From positions 62,001 to 126,000 of the forward strand of contig NZ_AEIZ01000026.1 of assembly GCF_000165675.1 (NCBI RefSeq): DNA of 64,000 bases. The letters run 5' to 3'. Every line of letters starts with the position of its first letter. The stretch's first letter is position 1. The translations under genes and the position numbers were made by a program. The notes under the pieces were generated by a model. It saw only the letters and a program-made list of their open reading frames with translations, did not search any database and was not told the origin of the DNA. The DNA comes from Leuconostoc fallax KCTC 3537. Its GTDB lineage: Bacteria > Bacillota > Bacilli > Lactobacillales > Lactobacillaceae. Below, piece after piece: positions 1-8,314 of the stretch.

Positions 1-1202
1 CGACATGCAGATCATCAATTGATTTTACAATTTTTTCTTGGTCACTCACAATAGCATAGCCTCTGGACAAGGTTTTTAGCGGACTAACCAAATCTAGCTT
101 TGCACTTGCTAAATGTAATCTTTCTTGTGATGGTTTCAATAATTGTTGGCGCAATTGACGTTCACGATTAAGCATTGTGGTAACAGCCTGTTGTGCATAG
201 GTTACACGTTGATTCATTGTACGAACGATTGCTTGTGATAAATTATCGACACGTTGATTATATCCAGTATATAAACGATCCGGTTGTTGAAAAATGACAT
301 GTTGCTTGATACGTTGGATACGTTGCTTTTTTCTGCTAGGTGTCGCCGCAAAATATTGATTTGGCGAATTTTTAGTTCATAAATACGCTCTTGAATTTGT
401 TGCTTCGTTAATGGTGTTGCAATCTCTGCTGCTGCTGTGGGCGTTGCCGCACGACGATCTGCAACAAAATCAGCTAATGTCGTGTCCGTCTCATGTCCTA
501 CCGAACTAATAATTGGCAAATTAGCATTAGCAATTGTCCTCGCCAACGTCTCGTCATTAAAAGCCCATAAATCTTCAATTGATCCACCACCACGACCAAC
601 AATCAATGTGTCATATTCTGCCATAGCATCAATCTTCAAAATTTGTGCTGTGACATTTTCTGCCGCGCCAGCGCCTTGAACCTTTGCCGGAAACAATACA
701 ACCTGTGCGCTTGGGTAGCGGCGTTGTACGGTCCGAGCAATATCTTCAATAACTGCGCCAGTTGGAGAAGTTATGACTGCTATTTTTTGGGAAAACGCGG
801 AATAGCTTGCTTGGGTAAATCAAACAAACCCTCTTGTTTCAACTTTTTCTTTAATTGTTCATAAGCCAAGAAAAGTTCGCCGACACCATCTGGCGACATT
901 TGTTCCAAAATAATTGAATAGCTACCATTCGGCTCATATAGTTGAACACGACCAATAGCATTTATTTTCATGCCCTCTTCTGGTTTGAATTTTAGTCGCT
1001 TTTCGTACGAAAACATAGCAGCACTTATTACTGCATTACCGTTAGGGTCTTTAATTGAAAAATATAAATGTCGCCCTCGACGGCGACCCATGTTGGATAT
1101 TTCACCCGTTACATACACTTGTGCTAAATAAGGATCAGCATCAAATTTTCTTTTCAAATAAGCGGTTAGTGCGCTTACTGATAAGTATTGGTTATTTGCC
1201 AT
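1..1202 (-). CDS. xseA: Exodeoxyribonuclease VII large subunit (partial, two frameshifts)
   Basis: Large catalytic subunit of exonuclease VII, which degrades single-stranded DNA to oligonucleotides in repair. The N-terminal ~100 residues form the OB-fold nucleic-acid-binding domain. The catalytic part carries the family signatures [14 protein letters not shown] and [19 protein letters not shown]. The reading frame breaks near 780 (A run after FPKK) and near 333 (A run after RRHLAEK). Adding one A at each restores a continuous protein reaching [16 protein letters not shown] at the window edge, where the 3' end is cut off. The start ATG at 1202 follows TTGAGGTGAACA. The small subunit gene xseB would be expected just outside the window. 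Identity is certain; the frameshifts look like sequencing errors. Confidence 0.95.
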
Positions 1203-1226
1203 TGTTCACCTCAAGTCTTCTCAACA

Positions 1227-1256
1227 ATTATACCAATCGAAACTGTATATATACAA
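1227..1256 (-). promoter_or_regulatory. xseA promoter
   Basis: On the minus strand TTGTAT (1251-1256) and a perfect TATAAT (1227-1232) are 18 bp apart, between the nusB terminator and the xseA start. This gives xseA its own transcript. Confidence 0.6.
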
Positions 1257-1279
1257 AAAAAATCGCATAATTGCGATTT
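1255..1279 (-). terminator. nusB terminator
   Basis: An 8-bp stem (AAATCGCA / TGCGATTT) with a four-base loop is followed on the minus strand by a run of T. It overlaps the nusB stop codon. Confidence 0.8.
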
Positions 1280-1684
1280 ATTCTTCAACTGGTGCAAAAT
1301 GTTTCAAGACACCATTTACAAATTTTCGATCCTTTTCATCAGCAAATGTTTTGGCCAACTCAACCGCCTCATCAATAGCGACTTTATAAGGCACGGCTTC
1401 AACAGTAGTCAATTCATATATTGCCAAGCGCAAGATAACCAAATCAGCTTTATTAATTCGGTTAAGCGCCCATGTTGGTGCTAAATGCGATGAAATTTTT
1501 CGTCTAGTTCTGCTTTGGTTCCCAAAACGCCATTAACTAAACTTGGTAAATAATCATCAAAACTTTTACCATCTAATACTATTTCATACAGACTATCAAT
1601 GCTATTATTCGTCGGATCTTTTTCTAACGCGAATAGAATTTGAAATGCTGCTTGTCTTGATGCGTGACGTGATAATTTCGCCAT
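1278..1684 (-). CDS. nusB: Transcription antitermination factor NusB (one frameshift)
   Basis: Small all-helical RNA-binding factor which, with S10 (NusE), acts in antitermination of rRNA operons. The N-terminal part begins MAKLSRHASRQAAFQILFAL, typical of NusB. The frame is lost near 1495 in an AAAAATTT stretch. With one base restored it continues through LVILRLAIYELTTVEAVPYK and AIDEAVELAKTFA to FVNGVLKHFAPVEE, giving 135 residues, the usual family length. Its ATG overlaps the stop of the upstream Asp23 gene by one base, so the two are translationally coupled. A hairpin terminator follows at once. The frameshift is probably a sequencing error. Confidence 0.95.
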
Positions 1685-2142
1685 TAATCTTTTGACCCCA
1701 TATCATCTTCCCCAAATAAATTATTTGGATCAATTGTACTAACACGCTTATCTGGGATAATACCACTAACGTGTACATTGACTTGAGTGACTGTTAAATC
1801 AGTCATTGACGCAATTTGTGATTTAATTGCACTTTGAATATTCAAAGCAACTTTAGGCACTGCCACACCATATTCTAAGAAGACATAAGCATCAATGATA
1901 AGTCCTTGTAGCGCTTGGTGCAATACAACACCCTTACCTCGAGCCGTAGCACCAAATAATCGTGTGAATTTATCAGATAACTTACCACGCATTGAATAAA
2001 CACCGCTAACTTCTTGTGTCGCAATTTGTGCAATCACTTCAATCACTTCTGGTGTGATTTGTGTTGTACCTGTATCTTCTTCAGACTCTGCTAACAAAAT
2101 ATTACGCATGTCTTGCTTGCTGTGTTTTGTTTCTTTTGCCAT
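1684..2142 (-). CDS. Asp23/Gls24 family envelope stress response protein
   Basis: A 152-residue protein of the Asp23/Gls24 (DUF322) family, comparable to B. subtilis YqhY, which sits between the accBC genes and nusB. The core spans residues ~27-130, with ITPEVIEVIAQIATQEVSGVYSM-type beginnings and the alternating VFLEYGVAVPKVALNIQ strand segment typical of the family. The role is poorly defined; family members are tied to cell-envelope stress and lipid homeostasis. It overlaps nusB by one base. RBS GAGGAGGAC lies before the ATG. A second family member lies at 51405-51764. Confidence 0.9.
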   Translation of the reverse strand: MAKETKHSKQDMRNILLAESEEDTGTTQITPEVIEVIAQIATQEVSGVYSMRGKLSDKFTRLFGATARGKGVVLHQALQGLIIDAYVFLEYGVAVPKVALNIQSAIKSQIASMTDLTVTQVNVHVSGIIPDKRVSTIDPNNLFGEDDMGSKD

Positions 2143-2167
2143 TGATGTCCTCCTCGATTGGTGTGAA

Positions 2168-2195
2168 AATAAAAAGTTCCGCTAAGCGAAACTTT
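2168..2195 (-). terminator. efp terminator
   Basis: A 10-bp stem with one mismatch (2173-2182 / 2186-2195) and a short loop is followed on the minus strand by TTTTTATTTT. It lies ~70 bp after the efp stop. Confidence 0.75.
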
Positions 2196-2264
2196 ACGTT
2201 TAAAACAAACGTGATCGCCAACGTTGAATAAAATAACTAAATTGACCACATTTTAAGCATGTAC

Positions 2265-2828
2265 TTAGGCGCGACCCTTATAAGTACCACCATCAGTAGT
2301 ATTTACAATAATCTTTTCACCAGAATTAACAAAATCAGGAACTGTAATGACGGCACCAGTTTCTAATGTTGCAGGCTTTCCTGAACCAGTTGCTGTTGCA
2401 CCCTTGATGCCAGGTTGTGTTTCAGTGATTTCCAAAATAACCGTTGATGGTAGTTCAATATCTAAAATTTCACCTTGATAAGTTGTTACCTTAACTTCAG
2501 CATTCTCAAGCAAGAACTTAAGTGCGTCCTTGATGTGATCATCAGGGATAGATACTTGATCATATGTTTCAGTATCCATGAATACACGTGAATCACCGTC
2601 AGCGTACAAATATTGCATTGGACGTGTCGTAATTTCAGCTTGTTCAAACTTATCACCAGGACGGAAAGTGACTTCGTTAACTGCACCAGTACGCAAGTTC
2701 TTCAACTTAGAACGGACGAACGCTGCGCCCTTACCAGGTTTAACGTGTTGGAACTCCAATACACGCCAAATTGAGTTGTTATACTCAATCGTCAAACCAG
2801 TCTTTAAATCGTTCATGCCAATTGCCAT
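2265..2828 (-). CDS. efp: Elongation factor P
   Basis: Translation factor that binds between the P and E sites and relieves ribosome stalling at polyproline stretches. The 187 residues form the usual three beta-barrel domains. Domain I carries the loop [10 protein letters not shown], whose tip lysine (Lys33 in this numbering) is the site of post-translational modification in relatives. The C-terminal region has the family signature [25 protein letters not shown]. An AGAGGAA ribosome binding site stands 7-8 nt before the ATG. The gene is flanked by its own extended -10 promoter and a terminator, so it is probably monocistronic. Confidence 0.98.
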   Translation of the reverse strand: MAIGMNDLKTGLTIEYNNSIWRVLEFQHVKPGKGAAFVRSKLKNLRTGAVNEVTFRPGDKFEQAEITTRPMQYLYADGDSRVFMDTETYDQVSIPDDHIKDALKFLLENAEVKVTTYQGEILDIELPSTVILEITETQPGIKGATATGSGKPATLETGAVITVPDFVNSGEKIIVNTTDGGTYKGRA

Positions 2829-2863
2829 GATATCAATTCCTCTTTAAATTATAAATTAGTATT

Positions 2864-2872
2864 ATTATACCA
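2864..2872 (-). promoter_or_regulatory. efp extended -10 promoter element
   Basis: On the minus strand TGGTATAAT is a perfect extended -10 (TGN before TATAAT), ~35 bp upstream of the efp start. I do not see a convincing -35, which is common for extended -10 promoters. Confidence 0.6.
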
Positions 2873-2929
2873 GAAAGTTGCCTATATATTTTAGACAAAC
2901 AACGAATTATTTTAACATATATTTTGTGT

Positions 2930-3403
2930 TCATTCAATACTATCGGTCTTATTTTTAAGTTGCGGTTGCACAATCAAATGATCAAATTTACTTAACAAAT
3001 CAAGTAATTGCCGTGATTCATTTCTACCAAAAATATTGACCCAACGGCTGAAACGCTCATTAACTGCTGACAAAATTTTTCGGTTAACGGCCCGACCACT
3101 ATCTGTCACAACTAATATAACACGTCGTCGATCATCTTTATCAACCTCTTGTTTTAAATATTGTTGTTCCAACAACGGCTTGAGTTGGCGTGCAACAGCC
3201 CCCTTTGTCACATTGCGCTCAAGTGCAATACGTGTCATTGTCGTTGCTTCTTGGCTATTGACGACCTCATTTAAAATTAACCATTGTTCAAAAGAAACAC
3301 CATATTGACTCGTTGGTTGTGAAATTAATTCTTCAATGTGTTTTAAAGCGGACATGTAAATGTCAATTGCACTAAACATTAAATCTTCATGTTCATTCAT
3401 CAT
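2930..3403 (-). CDS. MarR family transcriptional regulator
   Basis: A 157-residue winged helix-turn-helix regulator. The recognition region TRIALERNVTKGAVARQLK is followed by the wing DKDDRRRVILVVTDSGRAV, which contains the DxRR signature of MarR proteins. Helices at both ends would form the dimer interface. Ligand and targets are unknown. An AGGAGG motif lies unusually far (16 nt) from the first ATG, and in-frame alternatives upstream are blocked by a stop. The LOG-family gene upstream on the same strand is a possible operon partner, but nothing here shows that it is a target. Confidence 0.9.
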   Translation of the reverse strand: MMNEHEDLMFSAIDIYMSALKHIEELISQPTSQYGVSFEQWLILNEVVNSQEATTMTRIALERNVTKGAVARQLKPLLEQQYLKQEVDKDDRRRVILVVTDSGRAVNRKILSAVNERFSRWVNIFGRNESRQLLDLLSKFDHLIVQPQLKNKTDSIE

Positions 3404-3441
3404 ATTGGTTGTTATTTAGCCTCCTCTATATATTTGGCTAG

Positions 3442-4008
3442 TTATACATCATCAAACGACTTAAAATAGGTAAAAATATCTAATGGATGGTCAAAAATAT
3501 GTAGATATTCCAATTCACTCTGCTGAACAAAACCACAATTAACACAATCAATAAGCCATCGCCACAACGAATCATAAAAGCCTTTTGTATTCAGTAATGC
3601 TAATGGCTTACTATGCAAGTCAATTTTAGCCCAACTAATGACCTGAGCTAATTCTTCCAAAGTGCCAAAGCCACCAGGTAATACAATAAATGCATCAGCA
3701 GCAGCTATCATCATTTGCTTGCGTTCATCAATTGAATCAACTTCAATAAATTGTGTGATTTCATCCGGATCAATGGCTTCTGCTGATAACGTTATGGGGC
3801 TAATACCGATCACTTCGCCCCCGGCTGCCATAACACTATGAGCAGCTACACCCATTAAACCTTCCTTACCACCACCATACACCATCCGAAGCTGATGTTG
3901 CGCAACTAATCGACTCATTTCAATTGTTTGTTGCTCGTAAATGGTATCATCACCGAAAGAAGAACCCATAAAAACTGCGACAGATTTAATTCGATTAAAC
4001 TTGATCAT
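3442..4008 (-). CDS. LOG family (TIGR00730) Rossmann-fold protein
   Basis: A 188-residue protein of the LOG / 'lysine decarboxylase-like' family; characterised members hydrolyse nucleoside 5'-monophosphates to release the base (cytokinin-activating type phosphoribohydrolases). The nucleotide-binding signatures are visible: GSSFGDD (15-21), YGGGKEGLMG (44-53), the conserved ERKQ (95-98) and the hallmark PGGFGTLEE (111-119). The old label lysine decarboxylase is wrong for this family. The physiological substrate in lactic acid bacteria is unknown. Confidence 0.9.
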   Translation of the reverse strand: MIKFNRIKSVAVFMGSSFGDDTIYEQQTIEMSRLVAQHQLRMVYGGGKEGLMGVAAHSVMAAGGEVIGISPITLSAEAIDPDEITQFIEVDSIDERKQMMIAAADAFIVLPGGFGTLEELAQVISWAKIDLHSKPLALLNTKGFYDSLWRWLIDCVNCGFVQQSELEYLHIFDHPLDIFTYFKSFDDV

Positions 4009-4087
4009 TTATGCCGTACCCCATTCTAGCTTAATTTATCAAATACCCCGTCATTTGTCTAGTAGAATACCTTAATACCTCAATATA

Positions 4088-4096
4088 TGCTACAAT
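4088..4096 (+). promoter_or_regulatory. rpoY-rnjA extended -10 element
   Basis: TGCTACAAT forms an extended -10 about 55 bp before the rpoY start. A -35 is not obvious, so this is a weak assignment. Confidence 0.4.
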
Positions 4097-4150
4097 ATTA
4101 TAAGGTTTTCGGTTCCGACCGTTCGTGACAATTTAATTTTTGGAGGCATT

Positions 4151-4363
4151 ATGATTTACAAAGTCTATTATCAAGAACACGCTGAGCGTAATCCAAAGCG
4201 TGAAACAACACATTCACTTTACCTTGAAGCAGAAAGTCTGCCACAAGCTCGTGAAATCGTAGAAACAAGCACAAAATATAATGTGGAGTATATCGAAGAG
4301 TTAACTGACAAGGGCGTGACTTACGAAAAGGCCAACCCTAACTTCGAAATCACAACATTCTAA
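4151..4363 (+). CDS. rpoY: RNA polymerase epsilon subunit
   Basis: A 70-residue protein of the DUF1447/RpoY family, the small epsilon subunit of Firmicutes RNA polymerase. It begins MIYKVYYQEHAERNPKRET, the usual family N-terminus. A strong TTGGAGG site precedes the ATG. It lies directly before rnjA and their stop/start codons overlap (TAATG), the standard rpoY-rnjA arrangement in Bacilli, so translation is coupled. Confidence 0.95.
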   Translation: MIYKVYYQEHAERNPKRETTHSLYLEAESLPQAREIVETSTKYNVEYIEELTDKGVTYEKANPNFEITTF

Positions 4364-6045
4364 TGACATATTCTGTTGATATTAAACCTAATGAAGTCGC
4401 AGTATATGCGCTAGGCGGTTTAGGTGAAATCGGTAAAAATACTTACGGTATTGAGTATCAAGACGAAATAATCGTCGTGGATGCAGGCATTATGTTCCCA
4501 GAAGATGAACTTTTGGGTATTGATTATGTTATTCCAGACTACACATACTTAGTTGACAATATCGATCGCGTCAAAGCACTGGTTATCACTCACGGACATG
4601 AAGACCATATCGGTGCCATCGCCTATTTCTTACAAGCTGTTAACGTACCAGTATATGCTGGTCCACTGGCAATGGCCTTAATTAAAAATAAACTTGAAGA
4701 AAAACAAATGTTGAATCGTGTTGAATTACACGAAATTACGGATGGTTCTTTACTCGAATTTGACAAAGTCAGTGTTGAATTCTTCCGTACAACGCATTCT
4801 ATTCCAGATGTTTTCGGTGTTGCAGTGCACACGCCTGTTGGCACAATTGTCGAAACAGGTGATTTCAAGTTCGACTTAACCCCTACTACTAAGCAGCCAC
4901 CTAACCTTTGGTCAATGGCCAAAATTGGTGAAAATGGCGTCTTATTGATGATGAGTGATTCCACCAACGCTGAACGTCCAGAATGGACAAAATCAGAAGC
5001 CTGGGTCGCTAAATCAGTTAATCGCTTGTTTGATAAAATGCCGCACGGTAGAATTATATTCGCGACTTTTGCCTCGAATATGAACCGTGTTCGTATGGCA
5101 ACTGATGCAGCTATTGCGCATGGTCGAAAAATCGCTGTGTTCGGCCGCTCTATGGAATCAGCCGTAACTAACGGTCGTGCTCTAGGTTATCTCAATATTC
5201 CTGATGATGCCATTGTTGAACAAAACGAAATTAAGAATATTCCTGATGATGAATTATTAATTTTGTCAACTGGTTCTCAAGGTGAGCCTATGGCAGCTTT
5301 AGCACGTATTGCTGAAGGTACACACAAGCAAATTAGACTAAAGCCTAAGGATAACGTTATTTTCTCAAGCTCTCCTATTCCTGGTAACACAGCATCTGTT
5401 AATGCTGTGATTAATAAACTAGAAGAAGGTGGCGCCAATGTTATTTACGGTAAAATGAATAACATTCACACTTCTGGTCATGGTGGCCAAGAAGAACAAA
5501 AGTTAATGTTAGCGTTAATGAAGCCTAAATACTTCATGCCAGTTCACGGTGAATATCGTATGCTACGTGTTCATGCTGGTTTGGCGCACGAATTAGATAT
5601 GCCAGAAGATCATACCTTTATTTTAGAAAATGGTGATGTTCTAGCCTTAGACGGTGAAAGTACACGCATCGCTGGTCACTTCCCTGCTGAGGATACCTAT
5701 ATCGACGGATCAGGTATCGGTGACATTGGTAGCGTTGTCCTACACGATCGACAAAAACTATCTCAAGATGGTTTAGTTATTGCAACAGCAACCATTGATT
5801 TGACTAATAAAGAAATTCTTTCTGGGCCAGATATTTTGTCACGTGGTTTCATCTATATGCGTGAATCTGGTGAATTAATTAATGAAGGTCGCCGCGTCAT
5901 CTTTACCACCATTCGTAAAGCAATGATGCGTAAAGATGCTACTGAATCTGATATTCGTCAAGCTGTTATTGACGATTTATCAAGATTTCTCTATAAAGAG
6001 ACTGCTCGTAAACCCATGATTTTGCCAATGCTAATTATGGTATAA
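4363..6045 (+). CDS. rnjA: Ribonuclease J1
   Basis: A 560-residue metallo-beta-lactamase/beta-CASP ribonuclease with endonuclease and 5'-3' exonuclease activity, central to mRNA decay and rRNA maturation in Firmicutes. The metal-binding motif HGHEDH lies at residues 77-82, with ligand candidates in TTHSIPD and ETGDFKFD. The beta-CASP region contains FATFASNMNR and STGSQGEP, and GHGGQEEQ and MPVHGEYRML supply further conserved histidines. The C-terminus ends RKPMILPMLIMV, as in full-length homologues. The position after rpoY identifies it as the J1 paralogue. Confidence 0.97.
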   Translation: MTYSVDIKPNEVAVYALGGLGEIGKNTYGIEYQDEIIVVDAGIMFPEDELLGIDYVIPDYTYLVDNIDRVKALVITHGHEDHIGAIAYFLQAVNVPVYAGPLAMALIKNKLEEKQMLNRVELHEITDGSLLEFDKVSVEFFRTTHSIPDVFGVAVHTPVGTIVETGDFKFDLTPTTKQPPNLWSMAKIGENGVLLMMSDSTNAERPEWTKSEAWVAKSVNRLFDKMPHGRIIFATFASNMNRVRMATDAAIAHGRKIAVFGRSMESAVTNGRALGYLNIPDDAIVEQNEIKNIPDDELLILSTGSQGEPMAALARIAEGTHKQIRLKPKDNVIFSSSPIPGNTASVNAVINKLEEGGANVIYGKMNNIHTSGHGGQEEQKLMLALMKPKYFMPVHGEYRMLRVHAGLAHELDMPEDHTFILENGDVLALDGESTRIAGHFPAEDTYIDGSGIGDIGSVVLHDRQKLSQDGLVIATATIDLTNKEILSGPDILSRGFIYMRESGELINEGRRVIFTTIRKAMMRKDATESDIRQAVIDDLSRFLYKETARKPMILPMLIMV

Positions 6046-6055
6046 AAGAAAAATT

Positions 6056-6092
6056 CTGTTTCAACGTCTACTCGTTGGAACAGCATTTTTTA
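6056..6092. terminator. Bidirectional terminator between rnjA and the small membrane protein gene
   Basis: An 11-bp stem (CTGTTTCAACG / CGTTGGAACAG, one mismatch) has a T run on the plus side and an AATTTTTCTTTT tract on the minus side. It would stop both converging transcripts. Confidence 0.85.
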
Positions 6093-6124
6093 TTAGCGCT
6101 TGAATCATTTAAGATAACTAAGCA

Positions 6125-6295
6125 TTATTTTTTAATCATCTTATATATCTGCGGTCCCCAAATTAATAGCAAAACCACAACAAAAGCAACAAACACAATG
6201 ACGGCATGGTCATCAATATAGCGCCCTTTTAAAAATAAAAATATAACCATGACTAGTGTTAAGAATATATTCAGTACAAAATCTTTCTTCTGCAT
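6125..6295 (-). CDS. Small membrane protein, 56 residues
   Basis: A short gene not homologous to anything I recognise. The product begins MQKKDFVLNIF, has a first hydrophobic segment at ~6-22, a short polar link (KGRYIDDH, 23-30), and a second hydrophobic segment at ~31-47 ending in WGP, then a basic tail (YKMIKK). This suggests a two-pass hairpin with both ends probably in the cytoplasm. A GAAAGG site stands 6 nt before the ATG. It converges on rnjA and shares its terminator. The good RBS, clean topology and private terminator support a real gene. Confidence 0.75.
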   Translation of the reverse strand: MQKKDFVLNIFLTLVMVIFLFLKGRYIDDHAVIVFVAFVVVLLLIWGPQIYKMIKK

Positions 6296-6378
6296 ATGAT
6301 ACCTTTCATCTTTTTAATTTATAATACGTTAGACTAGTTTAAATGTGATTATTTTAGTTCACCCACTCATTATAGTGC

Positions 6379-6411
6379 AAAAAATCGTAACTGGCTTAAC
6401 CAACTACGATT
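6379..6411 (-). terminator. tRNA-Asn terminator
   Basis: On the minus strand a 12-bp imperfect stem (AATCGTA...TACGATT) with a short loop is followed by six T. It lies ~20 bp beyond the tRNA 3' end. Confidence 0.85.
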
Positions 6412-6429
6412 CTGTATTAACATTATGAC

Positions 6430-6500
6430 TGCTCCACCTGGATTCGAACCAGGGACCTGCGCATTAACAGTGCGTTATTCTACCGCTGAACTATGGAGCA
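6430..6500 (-). tRNA. tRNA-Asn (anticodon GTT)
   Basis: The acceptor stem TGCTCCA pairs with TGGAGCA. The anticodon arm reads CACTGTTAATG with anticodon GTT. The T arm contains GGTTCGAATCC. CCA is not encoded. The gene stands alone, with its own terminator. Confidence 0.97.
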
Positions 6501-6688
6501 ATAAAAACTTACTCGTTAATATTAACACGGTAGCGTCACACTGTCAACCTTTTCATTAAAATACTATTTATATATTCAATATAATTACACATTTTATTAT
6601 CATAAGTATCAAATCCTTTTGGCACAGTAAAATAACGAACATTGACTATTATTTTAATAAAAATATCACTAAAAATTAATAATATGAG

Positions 6689-6717
6689 CTGAAACTCAAG
6701 AACACACATGGTAAACT
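6689..6717 (+). promoter_or_regulatory. Probable ppcA promoter
   Basis: CTGAAA (6689-6694) and an extended -10 TGG-TAAACT (6712-6717) are 17 bp apart, ~30 bp before the ppcA start. An alternative TTGACT lies further upstream. Confidence 0.45.
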
Positions 6718-6746
6718 AGAAGAAGTAATTAAGAAAGAGGAAATTT

Positions 6747-8267
6747 ATGGTTAATCGCAATATACCAATAATTATGGGAACACAACACCCTGATAATGCC
6801 AACGCACCATTTTGGGATACATCACAGCAACCATTCATTAGCGCTTATCGTGAAACAACAGAAGCTTTTGAAAACTTTTCAGAATTGGATGTTGATGAGT
6901 ATATGTGGGACTGGGAAGGTAAACATGCTGATGCTGCGGTCATCGACCGACTTTTCAGTACCGAGTATGATTACTTTAAGCAACATCAACTTGGTCGTGA
7001 TAAATTTCTAACTTTCCGTTTCCCAAACATTTGGGAAGAAAAAGGCTACAATTTAATGCAAGCTATGACGGCATTTCTGAGCTCTGAAGATTTTTCAAAC
7101 GATCTAGGGTTCTCTCATCGCCCTCTTTTTGAAGCTATTCTACCAATGGCTGAACGTGCTGATCAAATTGTTGAAATGCAGAAACTTTTTGAAAAGCTCG
7201 CTATTTTCAAAAGCCAAGAATTTACAAGTAATTCACCTAAAAATACTCCTTATATCGAAATGATTCCATTATTCGAGGGATTTGAAACACAACTACACGC
7301 ACCAGAAATTTTAACTGAATACTTAGCTCTTCACGAAAAGCATTTTGGCTTTAAACCAAAATACATGCGCGTATTCTTAGCTGGTTCGGATTCTGCTTTG
7401 ACAGATGGTTTTATGAGCTCAATTACCGGAAACAAATTAGCTATTGCTCGGTTATATGAATTTGCAGAACGCGAAAATATTGAAATATTCCCAATTTCTG
7501 GTACTGGTTCGGCTATCTTCCGTGGTGGTTTATCACCTCGTCGTATCGAACGTTATATTCGTGAATTCCCTGGTATTCGGACAGCAACAGTACAATCAGC
7601 TTTCCGTTATGATTTCCCTATTGACGAAGTACAATCAGCCATTGCAAAGTTAAAAGAAGAATTACCAGCTGTTACGCCATTACAAATCAGTGATGATGAT
7701 AAAGATATTTTAATTGATATTGCTAAATCTTCAGCAGGTTTCTATCATCACACACTGGATAACTTAATTCCTGATTTACAGCCTATCTTCAAAGCTTTTC
7801 CTAAGCGTCGTGATCGTCGCCAACACGTTGGCGTTCTAGGTTACTCACGTTCAGTTGACGGTATTGAGCTACCACGTGCCATCAACTTCACTGGTTCATT
7901 CTATTCAATTGGTGTACCACCAGAATTCATTGGTTTTGGTCGTGCATTGGACAGCCTTTCTGAAGATCAACTCAGTGTATTTTCTAAAGCTTATCCAAGC
8001 ATGGCACAAGACTTTACCGAATTAGCACGCTATATCAATTTAGATGCCTTGCAAATTTTGAAAACACAAAATTCCGCTTGGGCAGATGTCGAACAAGATA
8101 TCTTAATTCTTCAAAGCAAGTTCAATTTTGATATCGGTCCAAAATCTCGAGAAGAAAAGCAACATGCTGAAATTGCACAACAAATCGTCGAATTTAAAGA
8201 TGGTTCATCAGTAGCAATTAAGGCATTAATTAACCGAATGGCCCAATTACGTCATTTTCTTGGTTAA
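6747..8267 (+). CDS. ppcA: Phosphoenolpyruvate carboxylase, archaeal type
   Basis: Carboxylates phosphoenolpyruvate with bicarbonate to oxaloacetate, an anaplerotic step feeding aspartate-family amino acids. At 506 residues it is about half the length of the common bacterial enzyme and begins NIPIIMGTQHPDNA, the signature of the archaeal-type (PpcA) family. Further conserved blocks are FLAGSDSAL, IFPISGTGSAIFRGGLSP and GYSRSVDGIELPRAI. An AGAGGAA site precedes the ATG. In lactic acid bacteria this type is characteristic of Leuconostoc and Oenococcus, which points to the host lineage and to an ancient gene transfer. It is monocistronic, with a strong terminator after it. Confidence 0.95.
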   Translation: MVNRNIPIIMGTQHPDNANAPFWDTSQQPFISAYRETTEAFENFSELDVDEYMWDWEGKHADAAVIDRLFSTEYDYFKQHQLGRDKFLTFRFPNIWEEKGYNLMQAMTAFLSSEDFSNDLGFSHRPLFEAILPMAERADQIVEMQKLFEKLAIFKSQEFTSNSPKNTPYIEMIPLFEGFETQLHAPEILTEYLALHEKHFGFKPKYMRVFLAGSDSALTDGFMSSITGNKLAIARLYEFAERENIEIFPISGTGSAIFRGGLSPRRIERYIREFPGIRTATVQSAFRYDFPIDEVQSAIAKLKEELPAVTPLQISDDDKDILIDIAKSSAGFYHHTLDNLIPDLQPIFKAFPKRRDRRQHVGVLGYSRSVDGIELPRAINFTGSFYSIGVPPEFIGFGRALDSLSEDQLSVFSKAYPSMAQDFTELARYINLDALQILKTQNSAWADVEQDILILQSKFNFDIGPKSREEKQHAEIAQQIVEFKDGSSVAIKALINRMAQLRHFLG

Positions 8268-8280
8268 AAATTTATATAAA

Positions 8281-8308
8281 AAACCTTGACGAATTGTCAA
8301 GGTTTTTT
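8281..8308. terminator. Bidirectional terminator between ppcA and the LCP gene
   Basis: Perfect 9-bp stem (AACCTTGAC / GTCAAGGTT) with a five-base loop and T runs on both sides. Confidence 0.9.
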
Positions 8309-8314
8309 CTTCTA

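Noticed and set aside
214-1202. xseA as two separate genes or a pseudogene
   Set aside because: Single-base additions in A runs restore one continuous, fully conserved protein, and the same error type recurs through the window.
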